A model generated the notes under the pieces. The model did no database searches. It had not been told where the DNA came from and saw nothing but the letters and a program-made list of their open reading frames with translations. A program made the translations under genes and the position numbers. A DNA stretch of 64,000 nt from Chryseobacterium sp. CH25 (lineage in GTDB: Bacteria; Bacteroidota; Bacteroidia; Flavobacteriales; Weeksellaceae), in the NCBI RefSeq assembly GCF_004119455.1, contig NZ_NRQT01000001.1, forward strand, positions 496,001 through 560,000. Reading direction: 5' to 3'. Below, piece after piece: positions 43,638-52,144 of the stretch. Position 1 is the stretch's first letter; each line of letters opens with the position of its first letter.

Positions 43638-45137
43638 CTATGGCTCCTGCATAATCTTTTTAACCTCATTAAATTCATTTTCAATTACCGTATCAGGCTT
43701 ATAAGTAGCTAATGATACAATAATATTCGTCAGTAAAGAAAGGATGAATCCCGGAATTATTTCATACCAGTCTTTCAATGGATGCTGAAGATATACCCAT
43801 GCCAATACTGTAATTCCTCCTACCAACATTCCTGCTAAACCTCCCTGCCAAGTTGTTTTCTTCCATAAAAGAGATAACAGAATCAGTGGTCCGAATGCTG
43901 AACCGAAACCTGCCCACGCATTTCCTACCAGATTAAGAATACTGTCTTTAGGATCCAGCGATAAAAGCCCGGCAATTACTGCGACCAATAAAACGGAAAG
44001 TCTGCTGGCTACCAGAAGTTGCTTTGGAGTTGCTTTTTTATTTAGGAAAGCTTTATAAATATCTTCCGTTAATGAACTTGAAGTTACCAATAACTGAGAA
44101 GAAATAGTACTCATTACGGCTGCAAGAATGGCTGTCAATAAGAATCCTGCAATAAACGGATGGAATAAAATACGGGAGAAGTAGATAAAAATAGTTTCTG
44201 CTTCTGTTTTTGATCCATCAAATTTCATCATGGTTTCAATATCGAATTTCTGCAGGTAAGCAATTCCTACCAGGCCAATAGCTAATGCTCCGGCAACGGT
44301 AAAAATCATCCATGTAATCCCAATTCTTCTTGCCTTCACCAGGTCTTTTGGCTTATCAATAGCCATAAAACGAACCAAAATATGCGGCTGGCCACAATAT
44401 CCTAATCCCCAAGCCAGTAAAGATACAATACTCACTGTAGTTGTTCCTCTGAATAAATCCAGATATTTTGGATCTTTAGCTTCAATCAGCGATAGGGTTT
44501 CTCCTACTCCTCCAATCTGAGTAATGGCAACAATAGGTACAATTACCAAAGCCAGTACCATGATGGTTCCCTGCACAAAATCCGTAAGACTTACGGCCAA
44601 AAATCCACCTAAAAACGTGTATAAAACCACTACTAAGCTGGTTAACAGCAATCCTACGGTATAATCCATTCCGAAAGCAGATTCAAAAAGTTTTCCACCG
44701 GATACCATTCCTGCTGATGTGTAAAGGGTAAAAAATACCAGAATAAAAATGGAAGATGTAATTTTCAAAAGATGGTTTTTATTTTTAAACCTGTTTTCAA
44801 AAAATACGGGTAGCGTAATGGCGTTTTGTGCGACTTCGGTGTAAATCCTAAGCCTTGGTGCCACAATAATGTAGTTGAGAAATGCTCCAAGTGTTAACCC
44901 TATCGCAATCCAAGAACTGGAAATACCGGATAAATACATTGCACCCGGAACTCCCATCAACAGCCAGCCACTCATATCCGCAGCTCCTGCAGAAAGTGCC
45001 GTAACAGCCGCTCCCATTTTTCTTCCTCCAATTAAAAACTCTTCCGAGTTGTTTGTTGATTTTCTATAAGAATATATGCCTATACCTATCATTAATAACA
45101 GATACAACCCCACAGAAATCCCTTCATATACTTGCAT
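43638..45137 (-). CDS. putP: Sodium/proline symporter
   Basis: A 499-residue sodium:solute symporter of the SSS family that imports proline with Na+. Thirteen hydrophobic helices are predictable. SSS signatures include [36 protein letters not shown] (in parts, about 32-67), [30 protein letters not shown] (in parts, about 332-360), and [17 protein letters not shown], the cytoplasmic loop typical of PutP. The length equals that of E. coli PutP. It lies downstream of the hypothetical at 45,226 on the same strand (88-base gap) and ends at a bidirectional terminator. No PutA/ProDH gene is next to it. Confidence 0.92.
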   Translation of the reverse strand: [499 protein letters not shown]

Positions 45138-45225
45138 ATCATTTTTTTACGAAGCCGAAGATAACCATTTTTTGAAAAATGGGAGAACTCTGCTCAAAGC
45201 AGTACTATACATCAAATACAAAAAA

Positions 45226-45873
45226 CTACTTCCAGCAGAGAGAATTCGCTACATATATATTTTCAAAAACCTCATACTCAAGTTGGTTCCCTTCAGGTAA
45301 GAAACGGTCTCCTTTTTTGTGAATGAATACTTTTATCAGATCTCCTCTGTGATGGTATCCATTTAAAGCAACAGCTCGTAACCATTTGGAATCTACCATT
45401 TTTATACAGTTTGTAAATCGGATTAAAGGATCATCAACATCAAGAAAATTTAAATTCAAATCATCTATCTGCATATTTTCATCAACAATAAACTGGGTTA
45501 AATTTCTAGCAATATTAAACGCAGAAAAGTCTTTAAATGCTTCATCAGCACCTTTAAAATCAGTTTCAACGATATCCAGATACACTTTCTTTTCCGAGCA
45601 TAAATAGTCTTGGTGACGGATTTTCACATCTGAAGAAAACTCAATATGATTTCTTTTCAATGCTCTCTTCCATTGATCTATTTTTTCTAATAAAGTACCA
45701 TCCGAATATTCCCATAAAAAAGAAAGCACATTTCCATCCATATCCAATACTTCTGCAAGCCTGAATTCTTCACTTTTGTCATAAAAGAACCATGAGCTTG
45801 TAAAATGATCTAATATTTCAGAATCTAAATACTCTGCTAAATACTCATTATTTACATCTGCATAATACTTCAT
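45226..45873 (-). CDS. Cytoplasmic protein of unknown function
   Basis: A 215-residue acidic protein without a signal peptide or membrane segment. It has many Trp, Phe and Asp residues (FTSSWFFYDKSEEFRLAEVLDMDG, WEYSDGTLLEKIDQWKRAL, VALNGYHHRGDLIKVFIHKKGDRF). The C-terminal HHRGD-containing part suggests a compact beta domain. I do not recognise the family. It follows the M1 aminopeptidase after 11 bases on the same strand, so it is probably co-transcribed with it. Confidence 0.7.
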   Translation of the reverse strand: MKYYADVNNEYLAEYLDSEILDHFTSSWFFYDKSEEFRLAEVLDMDGNVLSFLWEYSDGTLLEKIDQWKRALKRNHIEFSSDVKIRHQDYLCSEKKVYLDIVETDFKGADEAFKDFSAFNIARNLTQFIVDENMQIDDLNLNFLDVDDPLIRFTNCIKMVDSKWLRAVALNGYHHRGDLIKVFIHKKGDRFLPEGNQLEYEVFENIYVANSLCWK

Positions 45874-45884
45874 ATTGTTTGCTA

Positions 45885-48452
45885 TTACTTCACCAATTTC
45901 TGAGCTCTTCGCAGATTATCAGTAGCCTGTAAAATTTTATTTTTCAGAATAGCGTTATAATCAGGGTTTTTCAGAAGGAACTGATTCACCTCTTCAAGCG
46001 CTTTTGGATTCTGATAGCTGCTGAATGTAGAACGAAGCCAATTATCCGGGAAAAATATATCACCTGTTTTCTGTATTTCCTGTAAAACTTCAAGACTCTT
46101 TGGAAGGTAATGAATAGAAGTCTGTTGTCTTAACGGATGATGCAGATAGCCTAATGCTGAACCCACAGCAGATTCATTGGTCCTGTTCTGCTTTTGCATA
46201 AGACCATTGAAGAAATCATCACGCATTTTCTGATCGGATGAGGCAGCCTGCATAATGATTTTAAAACGATTCACACGGTCTGGATTTTTAATTCTTGTCA
46301 GCTGTTCCTGTAGCAAATCATTATTATTTGTATTTCTTAATGACAGCGCAAGGGCAAGGTTGGTGAAATCTTCATCATTAAGCGATACGTCTTGCGGTGG
46401 GGTCTGAGATTTCCAGATGCTGTACAGATTATCATACGCCTGTTTAGACTGGAAAATACTCTGATAGCCATCAAATACGATTTTCTTATTGTTTTTAGCC
46501 GTCTGTACCTGTAATGCTTTCCAAAAAACATTTTCCAGATTTCCGGATTCCTTCAGTCTCGTATTTTCAGGTAAGAAGTTCCAGTAAATAGAGGAAATAT
46601 AGCCCGTAATCAAACGGAGATTCAGTTCGGTAGTTTCTTTTGGTAATTGTTCTGCAAAAAAGTTCAGTAATTCATGAGTATCGGCTCCTGAGCTGTTCAG
46701 CATATTTTCGTATAATGAAATATAGGCACTGGCACGGTTGATAGGATCTTTTACCAAAGAAAAGTTCTGTATGACAGTTTTATCTGTTTTGAATACTCCA
46801 TAGCCAATTCCTGATGAGTTTTGCAGGATAAACAGAGGTTTTGCTTTTCCTTTTAATTCGGAAATGTCCTGTTGTTGGCCATCAAGTTTTACCTTAACCT
46901 TTTCAATTTTGTCGGCGTAAAATAAACTGATTTCAAATTCCTGCGGCCATAATTTCGGTTCTTTCCCATATTCCGGTTTTTGAGTAATAATAAAACGCTC
47001 TATTGTATAACCTTTATATTTTACGTCATAATCAATAACAGGTCTTCCGGGATCGTTTACCCATACTTTGTTCCAGCTTTGCAGATCTTTTGGAGTATGT
47101 TTATCCAGAATGGCAATAAGATCCGGCCAGCTTGCATTATTAAAGGCATATTTTGTAAGATATTCACTTACTCCTTTCTGGAACTCCTCTTCTCCGATCA
47201 GCAATTCTAACTGTCTCATCATAATCGGAGCTTTGTTATAAATAATAGGCCCATACATCATTCCTGCATTCTGCAGATTATCCAGAACCTGGCGGATAGG
47301 ATTTGCACCCAATGTACGGTCTACAGAATATGCAGCCGGAAAATGAGTGGTTAGAAACTTCAGATCATACACGCTTTTATCTGAAGATGCTCCGGTACTT
47401 TTATCTGCCATAAAGTTGGCAAAAACTTCTTTCATCCAGACATCATTGAACCAGTCCATCGTTACCATATCTCCAAACCAAAGGTGAGCCACTTCATGGG
47501 CAATCAAATTGGAACGGTTGTTAAGTTGGTTCTGTGTTGCATTCTTATCCAGAAACAGCGTTGAATTTTGAAATAATATGGCTCCCGGGTGCTCCATACC
47601 TCCAAATTGAAAATCCGGAATCGCTGCCATCCCATGTTTTTGGAAAGGATGTTTAATACCAGTCCATTTTTCATAATAGGCAAGAGAATTGCGATACAGG
47701 CTGAAAATAGAATCCATGCTGTTACTAATTTTAGCAGAATCAGTTTCTCGATATAAGATTCTGGAGTCTTGCTGACTGATCTTTTCTGTATGGTTTTTAA
47801 AATCTCCGGCAGCAAAGGAGACAAGATAGGTAGGCAGAAGATCTGACTGATTAAATTTCAACGTCTTCTGCCCTTTCAATACAGTAGTTTCATTTAATTT
47901 TCCATTAGCTATGGCACTCCATTTTTCAGGAATGGTAAGAGTCAGGGAATAATTAGCCTTCAGATTAGGCTGATCAAAGCATGGAAACATGGTTCGTGCA
48001 CGATCCGGAACGAATAAAGCATAGAGATATCCGTCACGTCTGTTCAATGCACTGTTTCCCGCCAGAAAGTTAAAATTAATCTGATTGGATCCTGATTTCA
48101 GGTATTTGGCATCAATAACCACATGTTCATTTTCCAGAACCGGTTTTATCGTCTGTCCGTTTACTGATACAGATAAAAGTGAAGATGGATCTTCTTTAAA
48201 GTCTATCAGCAGTGGAGATTCGTTTTGTTTTTTATACTGAAAACGAAGAACTTCAGTTCCGGATATCCTTTCTGATTTGCTTTCAGGAATTTTCAGACTG
48301 AGTTCGTATTTAATCTCATTTAATGTACTTTTTCTATACTGAGCCAACTCGTACGAAACTCCTGATTCAATCTTAGGCAGAGATTTCATTTGTGCATGGT
48401 AACCGGTATTGAAAATAACTAAAAATAATGCTAACAGACGTACTTTTTTCAT
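45885..48452 (-). CDS. Exported M1 family aminopeptidase
   Basis: An 855-residue zinc aminopeptidase: signal peptide (1-20, ending HAQ), N-terminal beta domain to about 210, and the exopeptidase motif GGMEHPG at about 285-291 in place of GAMEN. The zinc site is H319-E-V-A-H323 with E342, then the ending typical of the M1 long form, rich in helical repeats (430-855). It removes N-terminal residues from peptides outside the cytoplasm. TATATTTG on the minus strand (48464-48457) places the start site almost on the ATG at 48452, so the mRNA may be nearly leaderless. The hypothetical at 45,226 follows after 11 bases. Confidence 0.9.
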   Translation of the reverse strand: MKKVRLLALFLVIFNTGYHAQMKSLPKIESGVSYELAQYRKSTLNEIKYELSLKIPESKSERISGTEVLRFQYKKQNESPLLIDFKEDPSSLLSVSVNGQTIKPVLENEHVVIDAKYLKSGSNQINFNFLAGNSALNRRDGYLYALFVPDRARTMFPCFDQPNLKANYSLTLTIPEKWSAIANGKLNETTVLKGQKTLKFNQSDLLPTYLVSFAAGDFKNHTEKISQQDSRILYRETDSAKISNSMDSIFSLYRNSLAYYEKWTGIKHPFQKHGMAAIPDFQFGGMEHPGAILFQNSTLFLDKNATQNQLNNRSNLIAHEVAHLWFGDMVTMDWFNDVWMKEVFANFMADKSTGASSDKSVYDLKFLTTHFPAAYSVDRTLGANPIRQVLDNLQNAGMMYGPIIYNKAPIMMRQLELLIGEEEFQKGVSEYLTKYAFNNASWPDLIAILDKHTPKDLQSWNKVWVNDPGRPVIDYDVKYKGYTIERFIITQKPEYGKEPKLWPQEFEISLFYADKIEKVKVKLDGQQQDISELKGKAKPLFILQNSSGIGYGVFKTDKTVIQNFSLVKDPINRASAYISLYENMLNSSGADTHELLNFFAEQLPKETTELNLRLITGYISSIYWNFLPENTRLKESGNLENVFWKALQVQTAKNNKKIVFDGYQSIFQSKQAYDNLYSIWKSQTPPQDVSLNDEDFTNLALALSLRNTNNNDLLQEQLTRIKNPDRVNRFKIIMQAASSDQKMRDDFFNGLMQKQNRTNESAVGSALGYLHHPLRQQTSIHYLPKSLEVLQEIQKTGDIFFPDNWLRSTFSSYQNPKALEEVNQFLLKNPDYNAILKNKILQATDNLRRAQKLVK

Positions 48453-48743
48453 ACATCAAATATAAGAATTGGAAGCTAAGAGAAGGCCATTAATTCTGAA
48501 TATGATGACAAAAATTTAAAACTCACTTTTATCCCAAATACATAAATTTATTCTACAAATAATATTTTCAAACAATCAAATTTATTTTTAAACAAAAAAT
48601 ACGTAAACAGCATCATTAACAATGACTTTATAAAGGGAACTGACAGATTATTTTCCCATCTATTTATATTAATTCCAGATAAACAAAATTATTTACACTT
48701 ATTATCATAAATTATTAATACTTTAGCCGAATAATTGAAACAA

Positions 48744-49625
48744 ATGGGCATACTTCTTAAACCGATTGATATTGTAGATGACATTTCACAGGAAGATTTC
48801 CGTGAAAAATATTTAAAGCCTCGTAAACCTGTGGTCATTAAAAACATGGCTAAAAAATGGCCTGCATATCAAAAATGGACCATGGAGTATATGAAAGAAG
48901 TAGTTGGTGATGTTGTTGTTCCTTTATATGACAGTGCTAAAGCAGATCCTGCAGCACCCATCAACACTCCTACTACCAAAATGCCATTTGGTGAATACGT
49001 TGACCTGATCCAAAGAGAGCCTACAGATTTAAGAATCTTCTTTTTTGACCCTATCAAATTTGCCCCTAAATTGTTGGATGATTATATTCCGCCTAAGAAT
49101 CTGATGGGGGGATTTCTGGATAAATATCCGAGTATGTTCTTCGGTGGTAAAGGTTCTGTAACGTTCCTTCATTATGATATTGATATGCCTCATATCTTCC
49201 ATACTCATTTCAACGGAAGAAAACATGTTCTTCTCTTTGAATACAAGTGGAAAACCCGTTTGTATAAACTTCCTTATGCTACTTATGCACTGGAAGACTA
49301 CGATATTTCCAACCCTGATTTTGAAAAATTCCCGGCTCTGGATGGTATTGAAGGGATAGAATGTTTTCTGGAGCATGGTGATACCCTGTTCATGCCTACC
49401 GGCTGGTGGCACTGGATGAAATATCTGGATGGTTCTTTCTCTCTTTCTCTGCGTGCATGGGATAAAAGCTGGGCTGTAAAAGCTCATTCTCTGTGGAATC
49501 TTACTGTTCAGCGTAATTTTGACAATTTCATGAAAGGCAGGTATAAAAAAAGATACATGGACTGGAAGGAAAGAAAGTCTGTTGAAAGAGCCAACATAGC
49601 TTTGAAGAAAGGGCTTCCGAAATAA
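48744..49625 (+). CDS. Cupin-like (JmjC/cupin_8) Fe(II)/2-oxoglutarate oxygenase
   Basis: A 293-residue protein from the ATG at 48744; a TTG three codons earlier is less likely. The cupin_8 pattern is clear: KPVVIKNMAKKWPAYQKWT near the N-terminus, then FLHYDIDMPHIFHTHFNGRK (about 141-160, with H-x-D as iron ligands), then HGDTLFMPTGWWHWMKYL (about 218-235, distal His). Members hydroxylate proteins, amino acids or small molecules using 2-oxoglutarate. The C-terminal part is helical and basic. TACTTTAG at 48719 resembles a -7 box. It is followed by a hairpin and a frameshifted membrane-protein gene. Confidence 0.87.
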   Translation: MGILLKPIDIVDDISQEDFREKYLKPRKPVVIKNMAKKWPAYQKWTMEYMKEVVGDVVVPLYDSAKADPAAPINTPTTKMPFGEYVDLIQREPTDLRIFFFDPIKFAPKLLDDYIPPKNLMGGFLDKYPSMFFGGKGSVTFLHYDIDMPHIFHTHFNGRKHVLLFEYKWKTRLYKLPYATYALEDYDISNPDFEKFPALDGIEGIECFLEHGDTLFMPTGWWHWMKYLDGSFSLSLRAWDKSWAVKAHSLWNLTVQRNFDNFMKGRYKKRYMDWKERKSVERANIALKKGLPK

Positions 49626-49653
49626 ATACACTTTAAATTACTGGTTTTAGGGA

Positions 49654-49683
49654 TATGCAATTTAAAAATGATTAAATTGCATA
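49654..49683. repeat. Perfect 12-bp inverted repeat
   Basis: TATGCAATTTAA (49654-49665), AAATGA, then TTAAATTGCATA (49672-49683). The arms are fully complementary around a six-base loop, with no T-run. It lies 28 bases before the next gene, where it could act as an operator or in the leader of that mRNA. Confidence 0.6.
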
Positions 49684-49711
49684 GTAAACCTGTTCCCTAA
49701 ACACCTGGTGT

Positions 49712-50433
49712 ATGTTCGAAAAATTGATTGACAGTTTCGAGAAACTGTGTCTTCAGATTATTATTGAAATACTGTTGGTCCCAATAACTATTTTTAAATT
49801 GTTTCAGGATCCCCGCCGTTGCTATGATCTGTCCGTTCATGAAATGGAGAAAGAAGAGACTGAACGATTTCACGATTATCTGTCACCCATCAAACTTTCC
49901 GTATATACTTCAGTGATTGTATCTGTACTCTTAATGGATTATGGCGGACAACACAATTTCCTGTCGAAGATCAAAGGGCTGAGTATGATTGAAAAAGCCT
50001 TATTTATTTTCCTGACAAATAATTTTACAGCAGTAGTATTCAGTGTCATACTGCTATGGTATAAAAAAGAGAAAGTGAATACGGCAGCTTTCCGTACTTT
50101 ACTTTTTTCTTTTATCTACACTACTGTTTATACTTCTACTCCATTTTTTATTCTGATTTTTTCAGCGATGTTCCTTGGGCAGACCGTGGATGTACAATCC
50201 TATATTGATCATCTTGATAAAATTGCAAGTTCCGGGGCCTACAGTTCCAGAGACTATCTCTTTTTTATTATTTTCATTGTTTTTTTGCCATAGGAATAAT
50301 TGGTCTTTTCAAACTATTTAAAGCCCTGCATCATATTCTTAAAGAGAATTTTCGTTATCATCCTTATGTGGTGTGGTTCTTTACTTTACTATTTTTCCTT
50401 ATACAGCTTTATTATGCAAAAGGGTTTGTGTAA
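49712..50433 (+). pseudogene. Membrane protein of unknown function, frameshifted
   Basis: The ATG frame at 49712 (MFEKLIDSFEKLCLQIIIEI) gives 193 residues with several membrane helices (SVYTSVIVSVLLMDY, IEKALFIFLTNNFTAVVFSVILLWY, FFILIFSAMFLG, YLFFIIFIVFL). It stops right after a run of seven T (50280-50286). In the next frame the expected continuation runs unbroken: FAIGIIGLFKLFKALHHILK, then YVVWFFTLLFFLIQLYYAKGFV, stop at 50433. One extra T would restore a 240-residue integral-membrane protein. I do not recognise the family. As for the DUF418 and HTH genes, the break is a single base in a homopolymer. Confidence 0.75.
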
Positions 50434-50563
50434 AAAGAAAAACAATGCCATGCATATAAATATTATTTCTCTTACAATCTGCACTTTACGTATTAAATCA
50501 TCTATCTAATTCGCTTATTTCTTTCATCTTTCGTAATAATATTTAAGATTTTTTAACAAACAT

Positions 50564-50593
50564 ACCAGTCTGTTCATATTTTGTTTAAATTTG
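50564..50593 (+). promoter_or_regulatory. Promoter with TetR-type operator
   Basis: TAAATTTG at 50586-50593 matches the -7 consensus 16 bases before the TetR ATG. ACCAGTCTGTT (50564-50574) has a CAG-T-CTG core like operators of TetR/NemR-type repressors, and lies upstream of the -7 box, suggesting autorepression. Confidence 0.5.
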
Positions 50594-50609
50594 CGAAAAA
50601 CATTAACCA

Positions 50610-51146
50610 ATGTCCAGACCTCGTGAAAGAATATTAAGTACTACCCTGCTTCTGTTTCACAAGCAAGGTTTTAACAGTACCGGAATCAATCAGATTATAG
50701 AAGAAGCTAATGTTTCAAAGGCAAGCTTCTATCAGCATTTTAAGTCAAAAGATGAGCTGTGTATTGAATTTCTCAACAAAAGATACAACTATTGGGTATC
50801 TGAACTGGAAAATTTTATCTCCGGAATTACATCCCCTGAAGAAAAGATTCTGAAATGTTTTGACTTCCTTATCTATATGAATGAAAAAGAAGATTTCAGA
50901 GGTTGCAGCTTCTGGAATATCTTATCTGAAATACCTGCTGAGAAAGAGGAAATTCATTCTGCTCTCCGCTATCACAAGAATAAGCTGAGAATATTCTTCA
51001 ATGACGAAATGAAGAATGAGGCATTAGCAGCCCATGTTTATCTCCTTTTTGAAAGCTCTATCCTTACGAGCCAACTCTACAGGTCGAACGAATTCATAGA
51101 AACCTCCAAAACTATTATTAAAAACATATTCCATTCCTCACACTAA
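50610..51146 (+). CDS. TetR/AcrR family transcriptional regulator
   Basis: A 178-residue regulator. The N-terminal TetR HTH is complete: RPRERILSTTLLLFHKQGFNSTGINQIIEEANVSKASFYQHFKSKDEL (about 3-50, motif in parts). The rest is a helical ligand/dimer domain with a FRGCSFWN segment containing the group's Cys-X-F/W element. Such NemR/YdhM-like proteins respond to electrophiles or biocides and repress a nearby transporter or oxidoreductase; here the neighbouring gene codes for an S74-ended surface protein. The start sits 16 bases after a consensus -7 box with a possible operator, which suggests autoregulation. Confidence 0.9.
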   Translation: MSRPRERILSTTLLLFHKQGFNSTGINQIIEEANVSKASFYQHFKSKDELCIEFLNKRYNYWVSELENFISGITSPEEKILKCFDFLIYMNEKEDFRGCSFWNILSEIPAEKEEIHSALRYHKNKLRIFFNDEMKNEALAAHVYLLFESSILTSQLYRSNEFIETSKTIIKNIFHSSH

Positions 51147-51189
51147 GGAAGAATTTAATCTACTCAAGTAAAAAACAATTAAAGAAACT

Positions 51190-52053
51190 ATGCAAAACTC
51201 TACTTTTCTGCAGAAGACTCATTCTGCAATGTTCAGGCTATGCCTTATTGGAAGCACCTCCATCAGCTCATTACTCTATTCCCAGACCGGAGGTAAAATC
51301 GGAATAAACACTCCCGATCCTAAGGCTACTCTGGATATCACTGCTAAAACAGATGGAAGTTCACAGACCGAAGGGCTTATGATTCCCAGACTTACCGGAG
51401 ACCAGATTCAAACCATGACGGCAAGCATCCAACCCGGAACGGAATCACTGATGATTTATGCTACCGCCAGACCAGCTTCTCCTACTGCAAAAGTCTCCAG
51501 AATTACCCAACCGGGATATTATTTCTGGAATGGAACTGATTGGGAAAGCATGGGGATAAATTCCAATATTTATACTGCAGATGGCTCTATCACAACACCT
51601 TTAGCTTCAAGAAATGTAGATCTTAATGGGAAAAATCTTGTCTTTTCCGGAACTGGCAGTGTAGGGATTGGAACTACACCTTCTGCTTCTGCAAAACTGG
51701 ATGTTGCCGGAACCGTAAAAGCAAGTGCCATTGATTATAATTCTGATGAAAGACTGAAACAAAATATCACAAACCTGAAATCTTCTAACGAAATCATCAA
51801 CAAGCTAAGACCAGTCTCCTACTTCTGGAATGAAACAGGAAAAAAGAAAGGGGGAAATGCCCAGCTTCAGTATGGTCTTGTTGCTCAGGAAGTGGAAAAA
51901 GTACTTCCCAACATCGTAAGCACCGATAATGACGGCTATAAATCTGTTAATTATAATGAATTAATCCCCCTTTTATTACAAACCGTTCAGGAACAGGGCA
52001 AAAAAATCGAAGAATTACAAAGAGAAATACAAAACCTGAAAAAGTCAAAATAA
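51190..52053 (+). CDS. Exported surface protein with C-terminal S74 chaperone domain
   Basis: A 287-residue protein: signal peptide (about 1-31, ending LLYSQ), the surface module (IGINTPDPKATLDITA, GLMIPRLTGDQIQTM, GYYFWNGTDWESM), a stretch with VGIGTTPSASAKLDVAGTVK typical of beta-stalks, and the S74 peptidase/intramolecular chaperone domain from about 183. That domain contains S185-DERLKQNI, then LRPVSYFW, then YGLVAQEVEKVLPNIV, then VNYNELIPLLLQTVQEQ, and it ends in a coiled coil. S74 domains trimerise and cleave themselves off after folding, as in phage tail spikes. It lies upstream of the 1,880-residue adhesin (92-base gap), so both may be co-expressed surface proteins. Confidence 0.87.
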   Translation: MQNSTFLQKTHSAMFRLCLIGSTSISSLLYSQTGGKIGINTPDPKATLDITAKTDGSSQTEGLMIPRLTGDQIQTMTASIQPGTESLMIYATARPASPTAKVSRITQPGYYFWNGTDWESMGINSNIYTADGSITTPLASRNVDLNGKNLVFSGTGSVGIGTTPSASAKLDVAGTVKASAIDYNSDERLKQNITNLKSSNEIINKLRPVSYFWNETGKKKGGNAQLQYGLVAQEVEKVLPNIVSTDNDGYKSVNYNELIPLLLQTVQEQGKKIEELQREIQNLKKSK

Positions 52054-52144
52054 CCAGCGATAATAATGGTTTTGACCTATTCAACCTCATTGAAGCTGTG
52101 CATTTTGTTTCAGCTCATTATTAATCTTGTAATTCAAAAAAAAC

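Noticed and set aside
49029..49631. 200-codon minus-strand frame opposite the cupin gene
   Set aside because: A shadow of the cupin-like oxygenase, which has clear motifs on the plus strand.
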